NCBI GenBank assembly: GCA_025350365.1
Contig: JANXXY010000375.1
Location: 1-62,931, forward strand
Source: Bacteroidales bacterium
GTDB taxonomy: Bacteria; Bacteroidota; Bacteroidia; Bacteroidales; JAAUTT01
DNA: 62,931 bases
Reading direction: 5' to 3'
Each line of letters opens with the position of its first letter. Within the stretch, counting starts at the first letter, position 1. Shown piece by piece: positions 54,752-62,931 of the stretch. Below the pieces are notes generated by a model. It saw only the letters and a list, made by a program, of their open reading frames with translations. It did not search any database and was not told the origin of the DNA. The position numbers were made by a program, and so were the translations under genes.

Positions 54752-55501
54752 TTAAACTTTTCTTTTTAAGGAGCTGTCGATAATCGAAATTAGTAAATAG
54801 AGACAGAAAATAATTGGAACTGCCAACATTTTTAAAACAATAAGTAAAATAAGCGATAAGACCGATAGTACGAATAACGACTTGTTATCATGAAACTTAA
54901 GATTTTTAATTTTCAAAGATAGCATCGGAATTTCTGACGTCAGCAATAGCGAAAGAAAAACAATCAGTGGAATAAGTACATAAATATTTAGTAATACCTC
55001 TTTGCCAAAATCACAGTTAGATAATATGAATGGGAAGGATGCTATGAGAAAAGCATTCGCTGGTACTGGAACACCAATGAAAGAATTTGTCTGGCGCTCA
55101 TCAATATTAAACTTAGCTAAACGTAATGCTGAAAAAGCAGCAATTAAAAATGCAGAGCCAGTAATAAAATATTCAAGCAAACTTGAGGTTTCGAATGTGT
55201 ATTCCGGATTGAATTTGATGACTGCCATTACCATTATTTGGTAAAGAATTACTGATGGAGCTACGCCAAAACTCACAATATCTGCTAAAGAATCAAGCTC
55301 TTTTCCCATTTCAGAATAAGCTTTTAAAACCCGTGCCGCTAATCCATCAAAAAAATCAAAAAGCCCTGCTATAAAAATCAAAGAGGACGCAACCAGCAGG
55401 TTTCCATGAAAAGCAAAAATGATGGAGAGACAACCCATTAATAAATTTAAGATTGTAATGAAATTGGGTATACTGGCAGTTATTACTCTGAATTGTCTCA
55501 T
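54752..55501 (-). CDS. pssA: CDP-diacylglycerol--serine O-phosphatidyltransferase
   Basis: This 249-residue membrane protein has the CDP-alcohol phosphatidyltransferase motif DG-x2-AR-x8-G-x3-D-x3-D (DGLAARVLKAYSEMGKELDS) and about seven helices. It makes phosphatidylserine from the CdsA product, then Psd makes PE. TACTTTTG on the minus strand at 55529-55522 is a likely -7 element. Confidence 0.94.
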   Translation of the reverse strand: MRQFRVITASIPNFITILNLLMGCLSIIFAFHGNLLVASSLIFIAGLFDFFDGLAARVLKAYSEMGKELDSLADIVSFGVAPSVILYQIMVMAVIKFNPEYTFETSSLLEYFITGSAFLIAAFSALRLAKFNIDERQTNSFIGVPVPANAFLIASFPFILSNCDFGKEVLLNIYVLIPLIVFLSLLLTSEIPMLSLKIKNLKFHDNKSLFVLSVLSLILLIVLKMLAVPIIFCLYLLISIIDSSLKRKV

Positions 55502-55721
55502 ATTGATTTTTAAATTTACTGCAAAAGTAAATAAATTTAGCTATTGACTCGTTTACCCTGTCAATACTTTAATTAAATATTTTGTTTTAACCTGGATGAA
55601 ATTATTTTAGATCAGAATCATTTAATAAATAGAATTATAAAATATGATTGGTTCTGTTGAGTCTAGAGTTTTGTTAATAATTTTTATCTTTAAACGTTTT
55701 TAATTTACAAACACCTGAAAT

Positions 55722-56147
55722 ATGAAGATTGCAGTAGATTTTGATGGGACAATTGTCGAGCATAAGTATCCCGCTATAGGAGAGGAGCTATTGTTTGCAA
55801 TAGAAACCTTGAAGGAATTGCAACGACAACTCCATCCAATAATATTATGGACTTTTCGAAGTGGGAAAGAGCTTGATGAAGCAGTAGAATATTGCCGGCA
55901 ACGAGGCTTGGAGTTTTATGCTGTCAACAAAAACTATCCGGAAGAAGTATTCGAAGAGTCTATCAGTCGAAAAATTAATGTCGATCTGTTCATTGACGAC
56001 AGAAACCTTGGAGGATTTCCAGGCTGGGACGTGGTTTATGAAATGATTAAAAGCGGAAATTCATTGATGCCATTTACTTATAACAAATTAGAAAATAAAA
56101 AGAGAACATTTTCAGCTAAACTAAAAGATTTATTTGTTAGCGAATAA
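55722..56147 (+). CDS. BT0820-like small HAD-superfamily hydrolase
   Basis: This 141-residue protein has the HAD motif DFDGTIVEHKYP at the start and FIDDRNLGG as the second acid motif. I recognise a Bacteroidota family of small hydrolases like Bacteroides BT0820. It may remove phosphate from a small metabolite. It is a single-gene unit, followed by the glutaminyl cyclase gene after 17 bp. Confidence 0.75.
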   Translation: MKIAVDFDGTIVEHKYPAIGEELLFAIETLKELQRQLHPIILWTFRSGKELDEAVEYCRQRGLEFYAVNKNYPEEVFEESISRKINVDLFIDDRNLGGFPGWDVVYEMIKSGNSLMPFTYNKLENKKRTFSAKLKDLFVSE

Positions 56148-56164
56148 ATATCAATCATTAAGTT

Positions 56165-57052
56165 GTGATACAGTCGACTCTGTTTTTTTACACATTGTTT
56201 TGTTTTGGAAAAATTTTACTCCCAACAGGAGAATTGAATATGAATTCCACAAACGAAAGTGCAAGTGCAAAAATGTGGGTCGCTAATCCAGATACTTCAG
56301 CAAAAACAGATGGCGACACAACACATTGCTATAGTGTTAAGTGGAAAATACCTGTTCAATATACTTACAAGATAATAAATACCTACCCTCATGATACGGC
56401 TGCCTACACGCAGGGATTATTATATGATGGCGGGTATTTATTTGAAAGCACCGGACAATTCGGACAGTCAAGCCTTCGCAAAGTAAAGCTTTCAACAGGC
56501 GAGATGGTTAAGGCAATCAATCTGCCTGATAGTGTTTTTGGAGAAGGTGTTACATTTCTCACAAATAAATTGATTCAAATTACATGGAAATCAAAGATTG
56601 CTTTTGTATTTGATAAAGCCACATTCAAACCTCTTTGTACTTTGCCGTATACAATAAACGAAGGTTGGGGACTCACCACCGATGGTAAAAATTTAATTAT
56701 GAGTGACGGTTCGGCAAATCTCTATTTCCTTGATCCGAATAGTATGACTCAATTACGCACTATCGAAGTATGCAGTAATAAGGGCCTCGTTGATCAACTA
56801 AATGAACTTGAGTTTATAAACAATGAAATTTGGGCTAATATCTTTAATAAAGACATTATAGTACGCATAAATCCGGAATCGGGATTAGTAGTGGGGGAAA
56901 TTAATTTTACGGGAATATTAAAAACTGAAGAACGCAATCAACATGCTGATGTTCTTAATGGAATTGCCTATGATCCGGAATCAAATCGATTATTTGTTAC
57001 CGGTAAAAACTGGTCAAAAATTTTTGAAATATCAATACATCAAAAACAATAG
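56165..57052 (+). CDS. Glutaminyl-peptide cyclotransferase (beta-propeller type)
   Basis: This 295-residue protein has a hydrophobic N terminus (MIQSTLFFYTLFCFGKILL) and the plant-type QC beta-propeller blocks TYPHDTAAYTQGLLYDGGYLFESTG (cited in part) and DQLNELEFINNEIWANIF. It cyclises N-terminal Gln to pyroglutamate, protecting exported proteins. It starts with GTG at 56165; a start at the ATG near 56240 would remove the signal. It is not the M28-type QC. Confidence 0.85.
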   Translation: MIQSTLFFYTLFCFGKILLPTGELNMNSTNESASAKMWVANPDTSAKTDGDTTHCYSVKWKIPVQYTYKIINTYPHDTAAYTQGLLYDGGYLFESTGQFGQSSLRKVKLSTGEMVKAINLPDSVFGEGVTFLTNKLIQITWKSKIAFVFDKATFKPLCTLPYTINEGWGLTTDGKNLIMSDGSANLYFLDPNSMTQLRTIEVCSNKGLVDQLNELEFINNEIWANIFNKDIIVRINPESGLVVGEINFTGILKTEERNQHADVLNGIAYDPESNRLFVTGKNWSKIFEISIHQKQ

Positions 57053-57213
57053 TTAAATTTGACCAGCGATTAAATTAATTGACGAGTGTTTTTTTTAATA
57101 ACTTACATCATTATAAATTTTGGTAACAAATCAAAAAAATTCCCGTACAAACCTTTGTTAATAATTTGTTGATAAATGATTTTTTATTGTTTATAATTGA
57201 ATTATCATTGCAC

Positions 57214-57243
57214 CCTCAGTTTAAGTTGAGGATATTAATTTTG
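57214..57243 (+). promoter_or_regulatory. Promoter region of parA with an inverted repeat
   Basis: TAATTTTG at 57236-57243 fits TANNTTTG and lies 60 bp before the parA ATG. CCTCA (57214-57218) and TGAGG (57227-57231) form an inverted repeat just upstream, perhaps an operator for ParA or ParB autoregulation. No parS-like TGTTCCACGTGGAACA is visible in the window. Confidence 0.45.
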
Positions 57244-57303
57244 CGCCGAACATGATCGGTTTTTAATGTGATTAAGAATTAATAATTCAGAAAAATACTA
57301 AAA

Positions 57304-58107
57304 ATGTCCAAAGTTATTGCATTGGCAAATCAAAAGGGCGGGGTTGGGAAAACAACCACCGCTATCAATCTGGCAGCGAGTTTAGCTGTTCTTGAAAAAA
57401 AGGTTCTGCTTATTGATGCTGATCCGCAGGCAAACTCTACTTCAGGTTTAGGTTTCGATATAAGGGCAATCAAAACAAGTATTTATGAATGTCTTATTGA
57501 TGGGATAAATCCGAAAGATATCATACTTAAAGCAGAAGTGCCGGGTTTGGATATTATTCCTTCCCATATTGATCTGGTCGGTGCTGAAATTGAGATGGTA
57601 AGTCTCACAAAACGTGAGTATATCATGAAGGAGGTTATTAATAAAGTTAAGGATGACTACGATTATGTATTAATCGATTGTTCTCCTTCATTAGGTTTAA
57701 TAACTGTAAACGCATTAACTGCCGCCGATTCAATTATCATTCCTGTGCAATGTGAATATTTTGCATTGGAAGGGTTAGGTAAACTTCTAAACACGGTTAA
57801 ATTTATTCAAACCAGATTGAATCCAAACCTTGAAATAGAAGGGTTTCTATTAACAATGTATGATGCCCGTTTACGTTTAAGTAATCAGGTGGTTGAAGAG
57901 GTTACAAAACATTTTCAGCAAATGGTTTTCAAAACATTGATTCAGCGAAATATTAAACTTAGTGAATCGCCCAGTTTTGGTAAACCGGTTATTTTGTATG
58001 ATGCCAGTTCAACAGGAGCAATTAATTATCTTAATCTGGCCAAAGAACTGATTCACAATAATGATCCATTAGTTATTAAAAATTCAAAAAAATTAGTGAG
58101 TCAATAA
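57304..58107 (+). CDS. parA: Chromosome partitioning ATPase ParA (Soj)
   Basis: This 267-residue protein has the deviant Walker A KGGVGKTTTAINLAA at residues 11-25 and DADPQANSTSGLG. It binds DNA as an ATP dimer and moves ParB-parS complexes. It heads the parA-parB-DUF5683-lytic transglycosylase unit. Confidence 0.96.
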   Translation: MSKVIALANQKGGVGKTTTAINLAASLAVLEKKVLLIDADPQANSTSGLGFDIRAIKTSIYECLIDGINPKDIILKAEVPGLDIIPSHIDLVGAEIEMVSLTKREYIMKEVINKVKDDYDYVLIDCSPSLGLITVNALTAADSIIIPVQCEYFALEGLGKLLNTVKFIQTRLNPNLEIEGFLLTMYDARLRLSNQVVEEVTKHFQQMVFKTLIQRNIKLSESPSFGKPVILYDASSTGAINYLNLAKELIHNNDPLVIKNSKKLVSQ

Positions 58108-58127
58108 ATCAATTTTTAATTATTACA

Positions 58128-59036
58128 ATGTCAGTAAAAAAGAGCGCATTAGGCAGAGGTTTAGGAGCATTAATTGAAGAAGCTTCAGAGCCTGTAAACA
58201 AGTCAGGAACCATTGCTGCGATCAATGAAATAGAAATTAAATTAATAGAAGTAAATCCTTTTCAACCACGCAAAACGTTTGATGAGGATGCGCTCCAGGA
58301 ATTGGCTACTTCCATTCGTGAGCTTGGAATTATTCAACCGATTACTGTTAGAAAACTCGAAAACGGGAATTTTCAGCTAATCACGGGCGAGCGTCGTTTT
58401 CGTGCTTCGCAACAGGCCGGACTTACAACTTTGCCTGCCTATGTGCGAACAGCCGATGACCAAGCAATGCTGGAATTGGCATTGGTAGAGAATATTCAAC
58501 GTGAAGATTTAGATGCTATTGAAATTTCTATCAGCTATCAGCGATTATTGGACGAATGCAATCTTACCCAGGAAAACCTCAGTGATCGGGTTGGAAAAAA
58601 ACGATCTACAGTTGCCAATTATCTGAGATTACTACGCTTACCTGCTGAAATTCAGCTTGGGATACGTCAACGTAAAATTTCTATGGGTCATGCCAAAGCT
58701 CTAATTAACATTGAATCGCCTGAAGAACAGGTGAAAATATTTTTAACGATTCTTGAGGACGGACTTTCGGTACGTCAGGTTGAAGAATTGGTGAGGGCAT
58801 TAAATACTCCCAAGGAAGAAATACACTCCCTCGCTCAGGTTAAACCAATCAAACTGAATGACGACGCTTCCAGTGACTTTAAAGATTTTAGAGATAATCT
58901 TAGAAATTATTTCAATCCAAAAGTTGAATTAAAACGAAATAGCAAAGGTGTTGGAAAAATAGTTATTCCCTTCAACTCAGACAATGAACTCATACAAATT
59001 ATGAGCATAGTTGAAAAAATCGGCACAAAAAAATAA
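58128..59036 (+). CDS. parB: Chromosome partitioning protein ParB (Spo0J)
   Basis: This 302-residue protein has the ParB N-terminal domain (about 33-120; NPFQPRKTF, TGERRFRA, ENIQREDL) which holds the CTPase, a central helix-turn-helix (about 125-215; LSDRVGKKRSTVANYLRLLRLP) and a C-terminal dimerisation domain. It binds parS and spreads along DNA. It follows parA by 20 bp. Confidence 0.96.
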   Translation: MSVKKSALGRGLGALIEEASEPVNKSGTIAAINEIEIKLIEVNPFQPRKTFDEDALQELATSIRELGIIQPITVRKLENGNFQLITGERRFRASQQAGLTTLPAYVRTADDQAMLELALVENIQREDLDAIEISISYQRLLDECNLTQENLSDRVGKKRSTVANYLRLLRLPAEIQLGIRQRKISMGHAKALINIESPEEQVKIFLTILEDGLSVRQVEELVRALNTPKEEIHSLAQVKPIKLNDDASSDFKDFRDNLRNYFNPKVELKRNSKGVGKIVIPFNSDNELIQIMSIVEKIGTKK

Positions 59037-59048
59037 CAATTTGAAGAT

Positions 59049-59663
59049 TTGAACGTATATAAGTATATAATCGTTTTTCTTTTTCTGATAATGCTGAGTA
59101 ATTTGCATTGTAGGGCACAGGATACGATCAGCAGTCAGGATGCAGATACCTTAAGGACAATTCATTCTCCATCTAAAGCTGCTTTGATGTCAGCCATTTT
59201 ACCTGGACTTGGTCAGATTTATAATAAGAAGGTTTGGAAAGTTCCATTTCTTTACGCAGGATTGTCAGTTAACGCATATTTTTTGATTCATTATGCAAAT
59301 TTATTTCGCGATTATCAAAAAGGTTACGTTGATTATCAGAATTACGTTGGAGCTTTAGGTACTGAAAAACCTGATCCACTAGTTATTAACCGGATGCTTA
59401 CTGATGTTAGTTTTGTACTCAGATATTCAGATATTCCGGCAGCCTTACAGTTTTATAAAGATCAATACAGGCGATTGCGCGACTTAAATATTTTGGTAAT
59501 GAGTGGTATTTATTTTATTAATATTATAGATGCAACTGTTGATGCTTATTTATTTAATTACGATATTAGCGACAATCTTGCATTACACATTGAACCAGTA
59601 ATGATTAATACTGCAGCTTATCATAGCTCAGTAGGCATTAAATTAACATTTAACCTTCATTAA
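59049..59663 (+). CDS. DUF5683 domain protein
   Basis: This 204-residue protein has a signal peptide (about 1-23) and a membrane region, with the DUF5683 segment SPSKAALMSAILPGLGQIYN and WKVPFLYAGLSV. Function unknown; the family lies next to parB in many Bacteroidota. It starts with TTG at 59049, 13 bp after parB, because the only ATG is 16 codons in and would damage the signal. Confidence 0.8.
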   Translation: MNVYKYIIVFLFLIMLSNLHCRAQDTISSQDADTLRTIHSPSKAALMSAILPGLGQIYNKKVWKVPFLYAGLSVNAYFLIHYANLFRDYQKGYVDYQNYVGALGTEKPDPLVINRMLTDVSFVLRYSDIPAALQFYKDQYRRLRDLNILVMSGIYFINIIDATVDAYLFNYDISDNLALHIEPVMINTAAYHSSVGIKLTFNLH

Positions 59664-59676
59664 AAGAAATCGCAAA

Positions 59677-61209
59677 ATGAGGAAATTTCTATTATTTTTA
59701 GTTGTAATGCCGTTCTCGGTTATTGCTTTTGGTCAGGCGAAAGATACACTATTAGTTAATCCTGAATTTTTGAATTACAACAAAAATCTTGATAGTCTTA
59801 TAAGTACAAGATTCTCCCAAGATCCTGTAACTCAGGATTCCCCATTCGTTACCGGAATTGACAGTACACAAAATTACAGCTATCTGCCAGATTCCGTATA
59901 TATCAGCAGGTTGAAGAGAATACCTTCAGTTTTAGAACTGACGTATAACGATATTGTAAAGCGTTATATACAGGTATATACAGTAAAGAAGCGTGGGATG
60001 GTTGAAGAGATGCTCGGACTAAAGGATTATTATTTTCCTCTTTTCGAAGAAATACTGGATAAATATCAAATGCCTCTCGAATTAAAATATTTATCGGTCA
60101 TCGAATCTGCATTGAATCCACGGGCAGTTTCTCGCTGCGGTGCTACCGGTTTATGGCAATTTATGTATGGAACCGGACGTATTTATAAACTCAATATTAA
60201 TTCGTTTGTAGACGAACGCCGCGATCCTTATGCTGCAACAAATGCAGCTGCCAAATACCTTCACGATTTGTACTCGGTTTATAACGATTGGATTTTGGTT
60301 ATTGCAGCCTATAACTGTGGGCCTGGAAATGTGAACAAAGCTATTCGCCGATCAGGGGGTAAAAAAAGCTATTGGGATATTTATTATTACCTTCCTAAGG
60401 AAACCCGTGGCTACGTGCCTGCATACATTGCTGCTGCTTATGTGATGAATTATTACAAAGAGCATAACCTTTCAGCCCATGCCGCTACTTTTGCGTTACC
60501 CGCATCTGCTGATACCATTATGTTGACAAACAATGTGCATTTACAGCAAATAGCCGATGTATTAAAAGTACCGATTGAGCAGGTTCGCGATTTAAATCCT
60601 CAATACCGTCGGGATATTATCCCCGGAAAATTCAGTGTTTGTCCGCTTAGGTTGCCATCTGAATGGGCTACCCGTTTCATCGATTTACAGGACTCTGTAC
60701 TAAGATACAAAAATAACCAGTTTTTTAGTGGTGAATTTAAGTTGATTACTCCCACTAATTTTCGTGGCAAACATGGTGAATATTCAGCAGCTCCTGCACC
60801 TTCAGGCGATATGCAAAAGGTCTATTATCAGGTAAAATCCGGTGAAAATATTGGTCATATTGCTACCTTCTATCATGTGCGTGTTTCCGACATTCGCTAT
60901 TGGAACGATATTACAAAAAACAGACTTGTAGCAGGTAAGCGCCTTGTTATTTATTTACCTAAAAAGAAAGCCGCCAATTTGCAGATAGCAGCGCAAAGCA
61001 CAGAAGCCAAAGTATCTACTAGTATTCCAAAAGATTCAGAAGCTTCGGGCGAATATGTAATTTACAAAATAAAATCGGGGGATACGCTTTGGAAAATTGC
61101 CAGTCAGTACCCCGGTGTATCAGATAATGATTTGTTGAAATGGAATAATATGACAGCAGATGTCAAAATTAAACCAGGCCAAACCATTAAAATTAAGAGA
61201 ATAAATTGA
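59677..61209 (+). CDS. mltD: Membrane-bound lytic murein transglycosylase with LysM domains
   Basis: This 510-residue protein has a signal peptide (about 1-20), a goose-type lysozyme-like transglycosylase domain (about 115-265; catalytic Glu143 in VIESALNPRA, GLWQFM, AYNCGPGNV) and LysM modules in the C-terminal half (near 390-430 and 465-510; YYQVKSGENIGHIA, IYKIKSGDTLWKIA) plus a weaker one near 290. It cleaves glycan strands in the periplasm. Its place after parAB is usual in the phylum. Confidence 0.94.
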   Translation: MRKFLLFLVVMPFSVIAFGQAKDTLLVNPEFLNYNKNLDSLISTRFSQDPVTQDSPFVTGIDSTQNYSYLPDSVYISRLKRIPSVLELTYNDIVKRYIQVYTVKKRGMVEEMLGLKDYYFPLFEEILDKYQMPLELKYLSVIESALNPRAVSRCGATGLWQFMYGTGRIYKLNINSFVDERRDPYAATNAAAKYLHDLYSVYNDWILVIAAYNCGPGNVNKAIRRSGGKKSYWDIYYYLPKETRGYVPAYIAAAYVMNYYKEHNLSAHAATFALPASADTIMLTNNVHLQQIADVLKVPIEQVRDLNPQYRRDIIPGKFSVCPLRLPSEWATRFIDLQDSVLRYKNNQFFSGEFKLITPTNFRGKHGEYSAAPAPSGDMQKVYYQVKSGENIGHIATFYHVRVSDIRYWNDITKNRLVAGKRLVIYLPKKKAANLQIAAQSTEAKVSTSIPKDSEASGEYVIYKIKSGDTLWKIASQYPGVSDNDLLKWNNMTADVKIKPGQTIKIKRIN

Positions 61210-61294
61210 ATTGTGCACAAAGGCTTGATAGTCTGAGAGGTATTCTATATAATCAGCCCTTACAGGGATTTGTTTTACGAAGATAAACTCAGCT

Positions 61295-62794
61295 ATGAAG
61301 CCTTTTCGCATTTTTCTTTTTGGGCTTTCAGTATTCATTATTCTCACATTGCTTTCAGTATTTTTAAGCGATCATTACGTTATTTTTAAACTTTTTACAT
61401 TAAAGATACCCTCCTTTGAAAGGATTTTAACGAATCCTAAACCTGCTTATAAAGATATTTCGCATATTCTTAAGTTATCGGATCTTATGAAAGATTCGAT
61501 ATTGCCAAAAAAAGATAAACTACCGGGAAAGCATATTGGGTCTGAAAAAAAACAATTTATTGATAGTGCCCGACGATTAAATGCTGACAGCATTCGTGCG
61601 CTTATTCGTGCTATCGATTTTCCCGCAGGAAACGACTCTTTACTAAATCCTTTTTTTAAAGATCTGAGCAATCTTCCCTTAGACAAGAAATTGATTCGAA
61701 TTATGCATTATGGTGATTCTCAGATTGAAGGAGATCGTATCACATCGTATATTCGAAATCAGTTACAGCTGAGATTTGGTGGATTAGGCATCGGCCTTTT
61801 CCCGGTGGTTTCCATTAACCCTGCCTCCAGTTCTTACGTTTTCGATTTGTCCAATAATTGGTCAAGGTTCTCTCCTGTTCAGAATTCTATTGAATCACAG
61901 ACAGGTAATAAATTCGGAGCTTTAATAAACTATTCCCGTATCGATCAACCGTCAAATTTTTTTGGAAAAACAAATGAACTTGATGCCTGGATTGATTTGA
62001 AACGAGCAAACATCTCTTTTTCACAAGCACAAAAGTTTCAACAATGTCGTGTTTTTTATGGGTTTAACAAAGCTCCAATGATGGTGGAGGTGAAGCAGGA
62101 CCAAACAATTTTTGATGCTGAGATTGTTCCTTCTTCGGCCGGATTAAAAGTGTTGCGATGGAAATTTCCAAATCCGATTCATAATTTATCCATCTCTTTT
62201 AAAACTACCGAATCTCCAAATATCTATGGGATAGCACTTGATGCATTGGAAGGTATAGCCGTTGATAATGTTGCCCTTCGTGGAAGTGCTGGACTAGAAT
62301 TTACCCGTATCGATCTCAATTTTCTCCGTCAATTTTATCAACTCTTAAACGTAAAACTGCTGATTCTCCAGTTTGGAATAAACGTGGTTCCTAATGTGAT
62401 TGAAAATTACACCTTTTACGAAAATAGTTTTCTTAGACAGATTGAGGCTGTAAAGAAGGCTTGTCCTTTCTTGTCTATTATTGTAATTGGGGTGAGTGAT
62501 GTTTCTCGAAATGGTGAAAACGGTTACGAATCTTACCCCAACATTACAAAAATTCGCGATGCTCAAAAAAGAGCAGCGTTTGCTTCGGGATGTGCTTTCT
62601 GGGATATGTACGAGGCTATGGGTGGTCATAATTCGATGCCTAGTTGGGTGTATGCTACACCACCTCTGGCACAGAAGGATTTCGTACACCTCAATTCTTT
62701 GGGAGCTAAAATAATTGGGGAGATGTTTTACAGGTCTTTTATACAAGAATATGAAAAGTATCTTGATTCAAAAAATAAAATAAGCAGTGAATAA
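61295..62794 (+). CDS. SGNH/GDSL-like hydrolase, membrane-anchored
   Basis: This 499-residue protein has a membrane anchor at the N terminus (about 5-28) and an SGNH esterase fold: nucleophile Ser142 in HYGDSQIEGD, catalytic Asp462 and His465 in KDFVHLN. It may remove acyl groups from peptidoglycan or polysaccharide, or modify a lipid. It has an insert (about 170-345) with a jellyroll-like look. It overlaps the next gene's start by 8 bp. Confidence 0.8.
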   Translation: MKPFRIFLFGLSVFIILTLLSVFLSDHYVIFKLFTLKIPSFERILTNPKPAYKDISHILKLSDLMKDSILPKKDKLPGKHIGSEKKQFIDSARRLNADSIRALIRAIDFPAGNDSLLNPFFKDLSNLPLDKKLIRIMHYGDSQIEGDRITSYIRNQLQLRFGGLGIGLFPVVSINPASSSYVFDLSNNWSRFSPVQNSIESQTGNKFGALINYSRIDQPSNFFGKTNELDAWIDLKRANISFSQAQKFQQCRVFYGFNKAPMMVEVKQDQTIFDAEIVPSSAGLKVLRWKFPNPIHNLSISFKTTESPNIYGIALDALEGIAVDNVALRGSAGLEFTRIDLNFLRQFYQLLNVKLLILQFGINVVPNVIENYTFYENSFLRQIEAVKKACPFLSIIVIGVSDVSRNGENGYESYPNITKIRDAQKRAAFASGCAFWDMYEAMGGHNSMPSWVYATPPLAQKDFVHLNSLGAKIIGEMFYRSFIQEYEKYLDSKNKISSE

Positions 62795-62931
62795 ATGTCT
62801 ATTTATACCGGCATTTCTTTTTCTGTCGGGCATAGGCCAATGTCAAACCTATTCCAAATCGGAACCAGTCTTCAATGCCGGGCAAAACTTCATTTCAAAT
62901 GCTGATAGTGTTCCCGAATGGAAAAGATTTG
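62787..62931 (+). CDS. Partial exported protein at the right edge
   Basis: A frame from GTG at 62787 gives MNKCLFIPAFLFLSGIGQ, a signal peptide, then TYSKSEPVFNAGQ, and runs off the window. It overlaps the SGNH gene by 8 bp, so the two are translationally coupled. The visible part is too short for a family call; an associated second SGNH or polysaccharide-modifying protein is possible. The start could be elsewhere, since no ATG is nearby in frame. Confidence 0.55.
   Translation, partial: MNKCLFIPAFLFLSGIGQCQTYSKSEPVFNAGQNFISNADSVPEWKRF

Noticed and set aside
1..62931. CRISPR arrays, prophage genes or rRNA genes
   Set aside because: No regularly spaced repeats, phage structural genes or rRNA-like sequence were seen.

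Overview
The window is chromosomal DNA from a member of the Bacteroidota, probably class Bacteroidia. The evidence is AT-rich DNA, several short upstream sequences that fit the Bacteroidota promoter TTTG-N19-TANNTTTG (exact at rpmE and tRNA-His), two proteins with gliding-motility/type IX-secretion-like C-terminal domains, families typical of the phylum (DUF1080, DUF5683, type B L31 without zinc ligands, BlaI/M56-TonB pairs), and weak use of Shine-Dalgarno sites. Nothing looks like a prophage, a conjugative element or a CRISPR locus. Most of the window is core genome.

Layout. 1-7.8 kb: a sugar cluster of a ROK repressor, a FucP/GluP-type importer, a secreted HEAT protein with two DUF1080 domains, and a NahK-like sugar kinase, followed by a terminator and tRNA-His. 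8-17.9 kb: housekeeping genes (flippase, rpmE, GlmU-like protein, lon, coaD, a degenerate thioredoxin-fold protein, NUDIX, pyrE, SRPBCC). 18-24.4 kb: Tat-exported Gfo/Idh/MocA oxidoreductase, isochorismatase, VOC protein, a sorting-domain protein, a sigma-54 activator without a DNA-binding domain, and class II aldolase. 24.4-30.3 kb: the accessory part, with a BlaI/M56-TonB regulatory pair and its palindromic operators, a Lys-rich coiled-coil secreted protein, a TPR-SpoIIE phosphatase, and a secreted protein built from two tandem copies of one domain behind a sigma-54-like promoter and a leader hairpin. 30.5-41.4 kb: Kef-type antiporter, ABC permease, purH, and the rod-shape operon mreB-mreC-mreD-mrdA-rodA. 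41.4-41.9 kb: a MITE-like element of about 450 bp. 42-51 kb: birA, ftsH, cdsA, psd, FprA flavoprotein, kup, folA-thyA. 51.4-62.9 kb: lipoproteins, an AI-2E family permease, pssA, a HAD hydrolase, glutaminyl cyclase, parA-parB-DUF5683-lytic transglycosylase, an SGNH hydrolase, and the first part of a further exported protein.

Themes. Cell-envelope growth dominates: elongasome genes, phospholipid synthesis (cdsA, psd, pssA), lytic transglycosylase, FtsH and Lon. The least explained parts are the sigma-54 elements combined with a DNA-binding-domain-less activator, the duplicated-domain secreted protein, the BlaI-type operators (one of them at the 3' end of its own operon), and the terminal-inverted-repeat element between rodA and birA. 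All calls are from reading the sequence; no database search was run.
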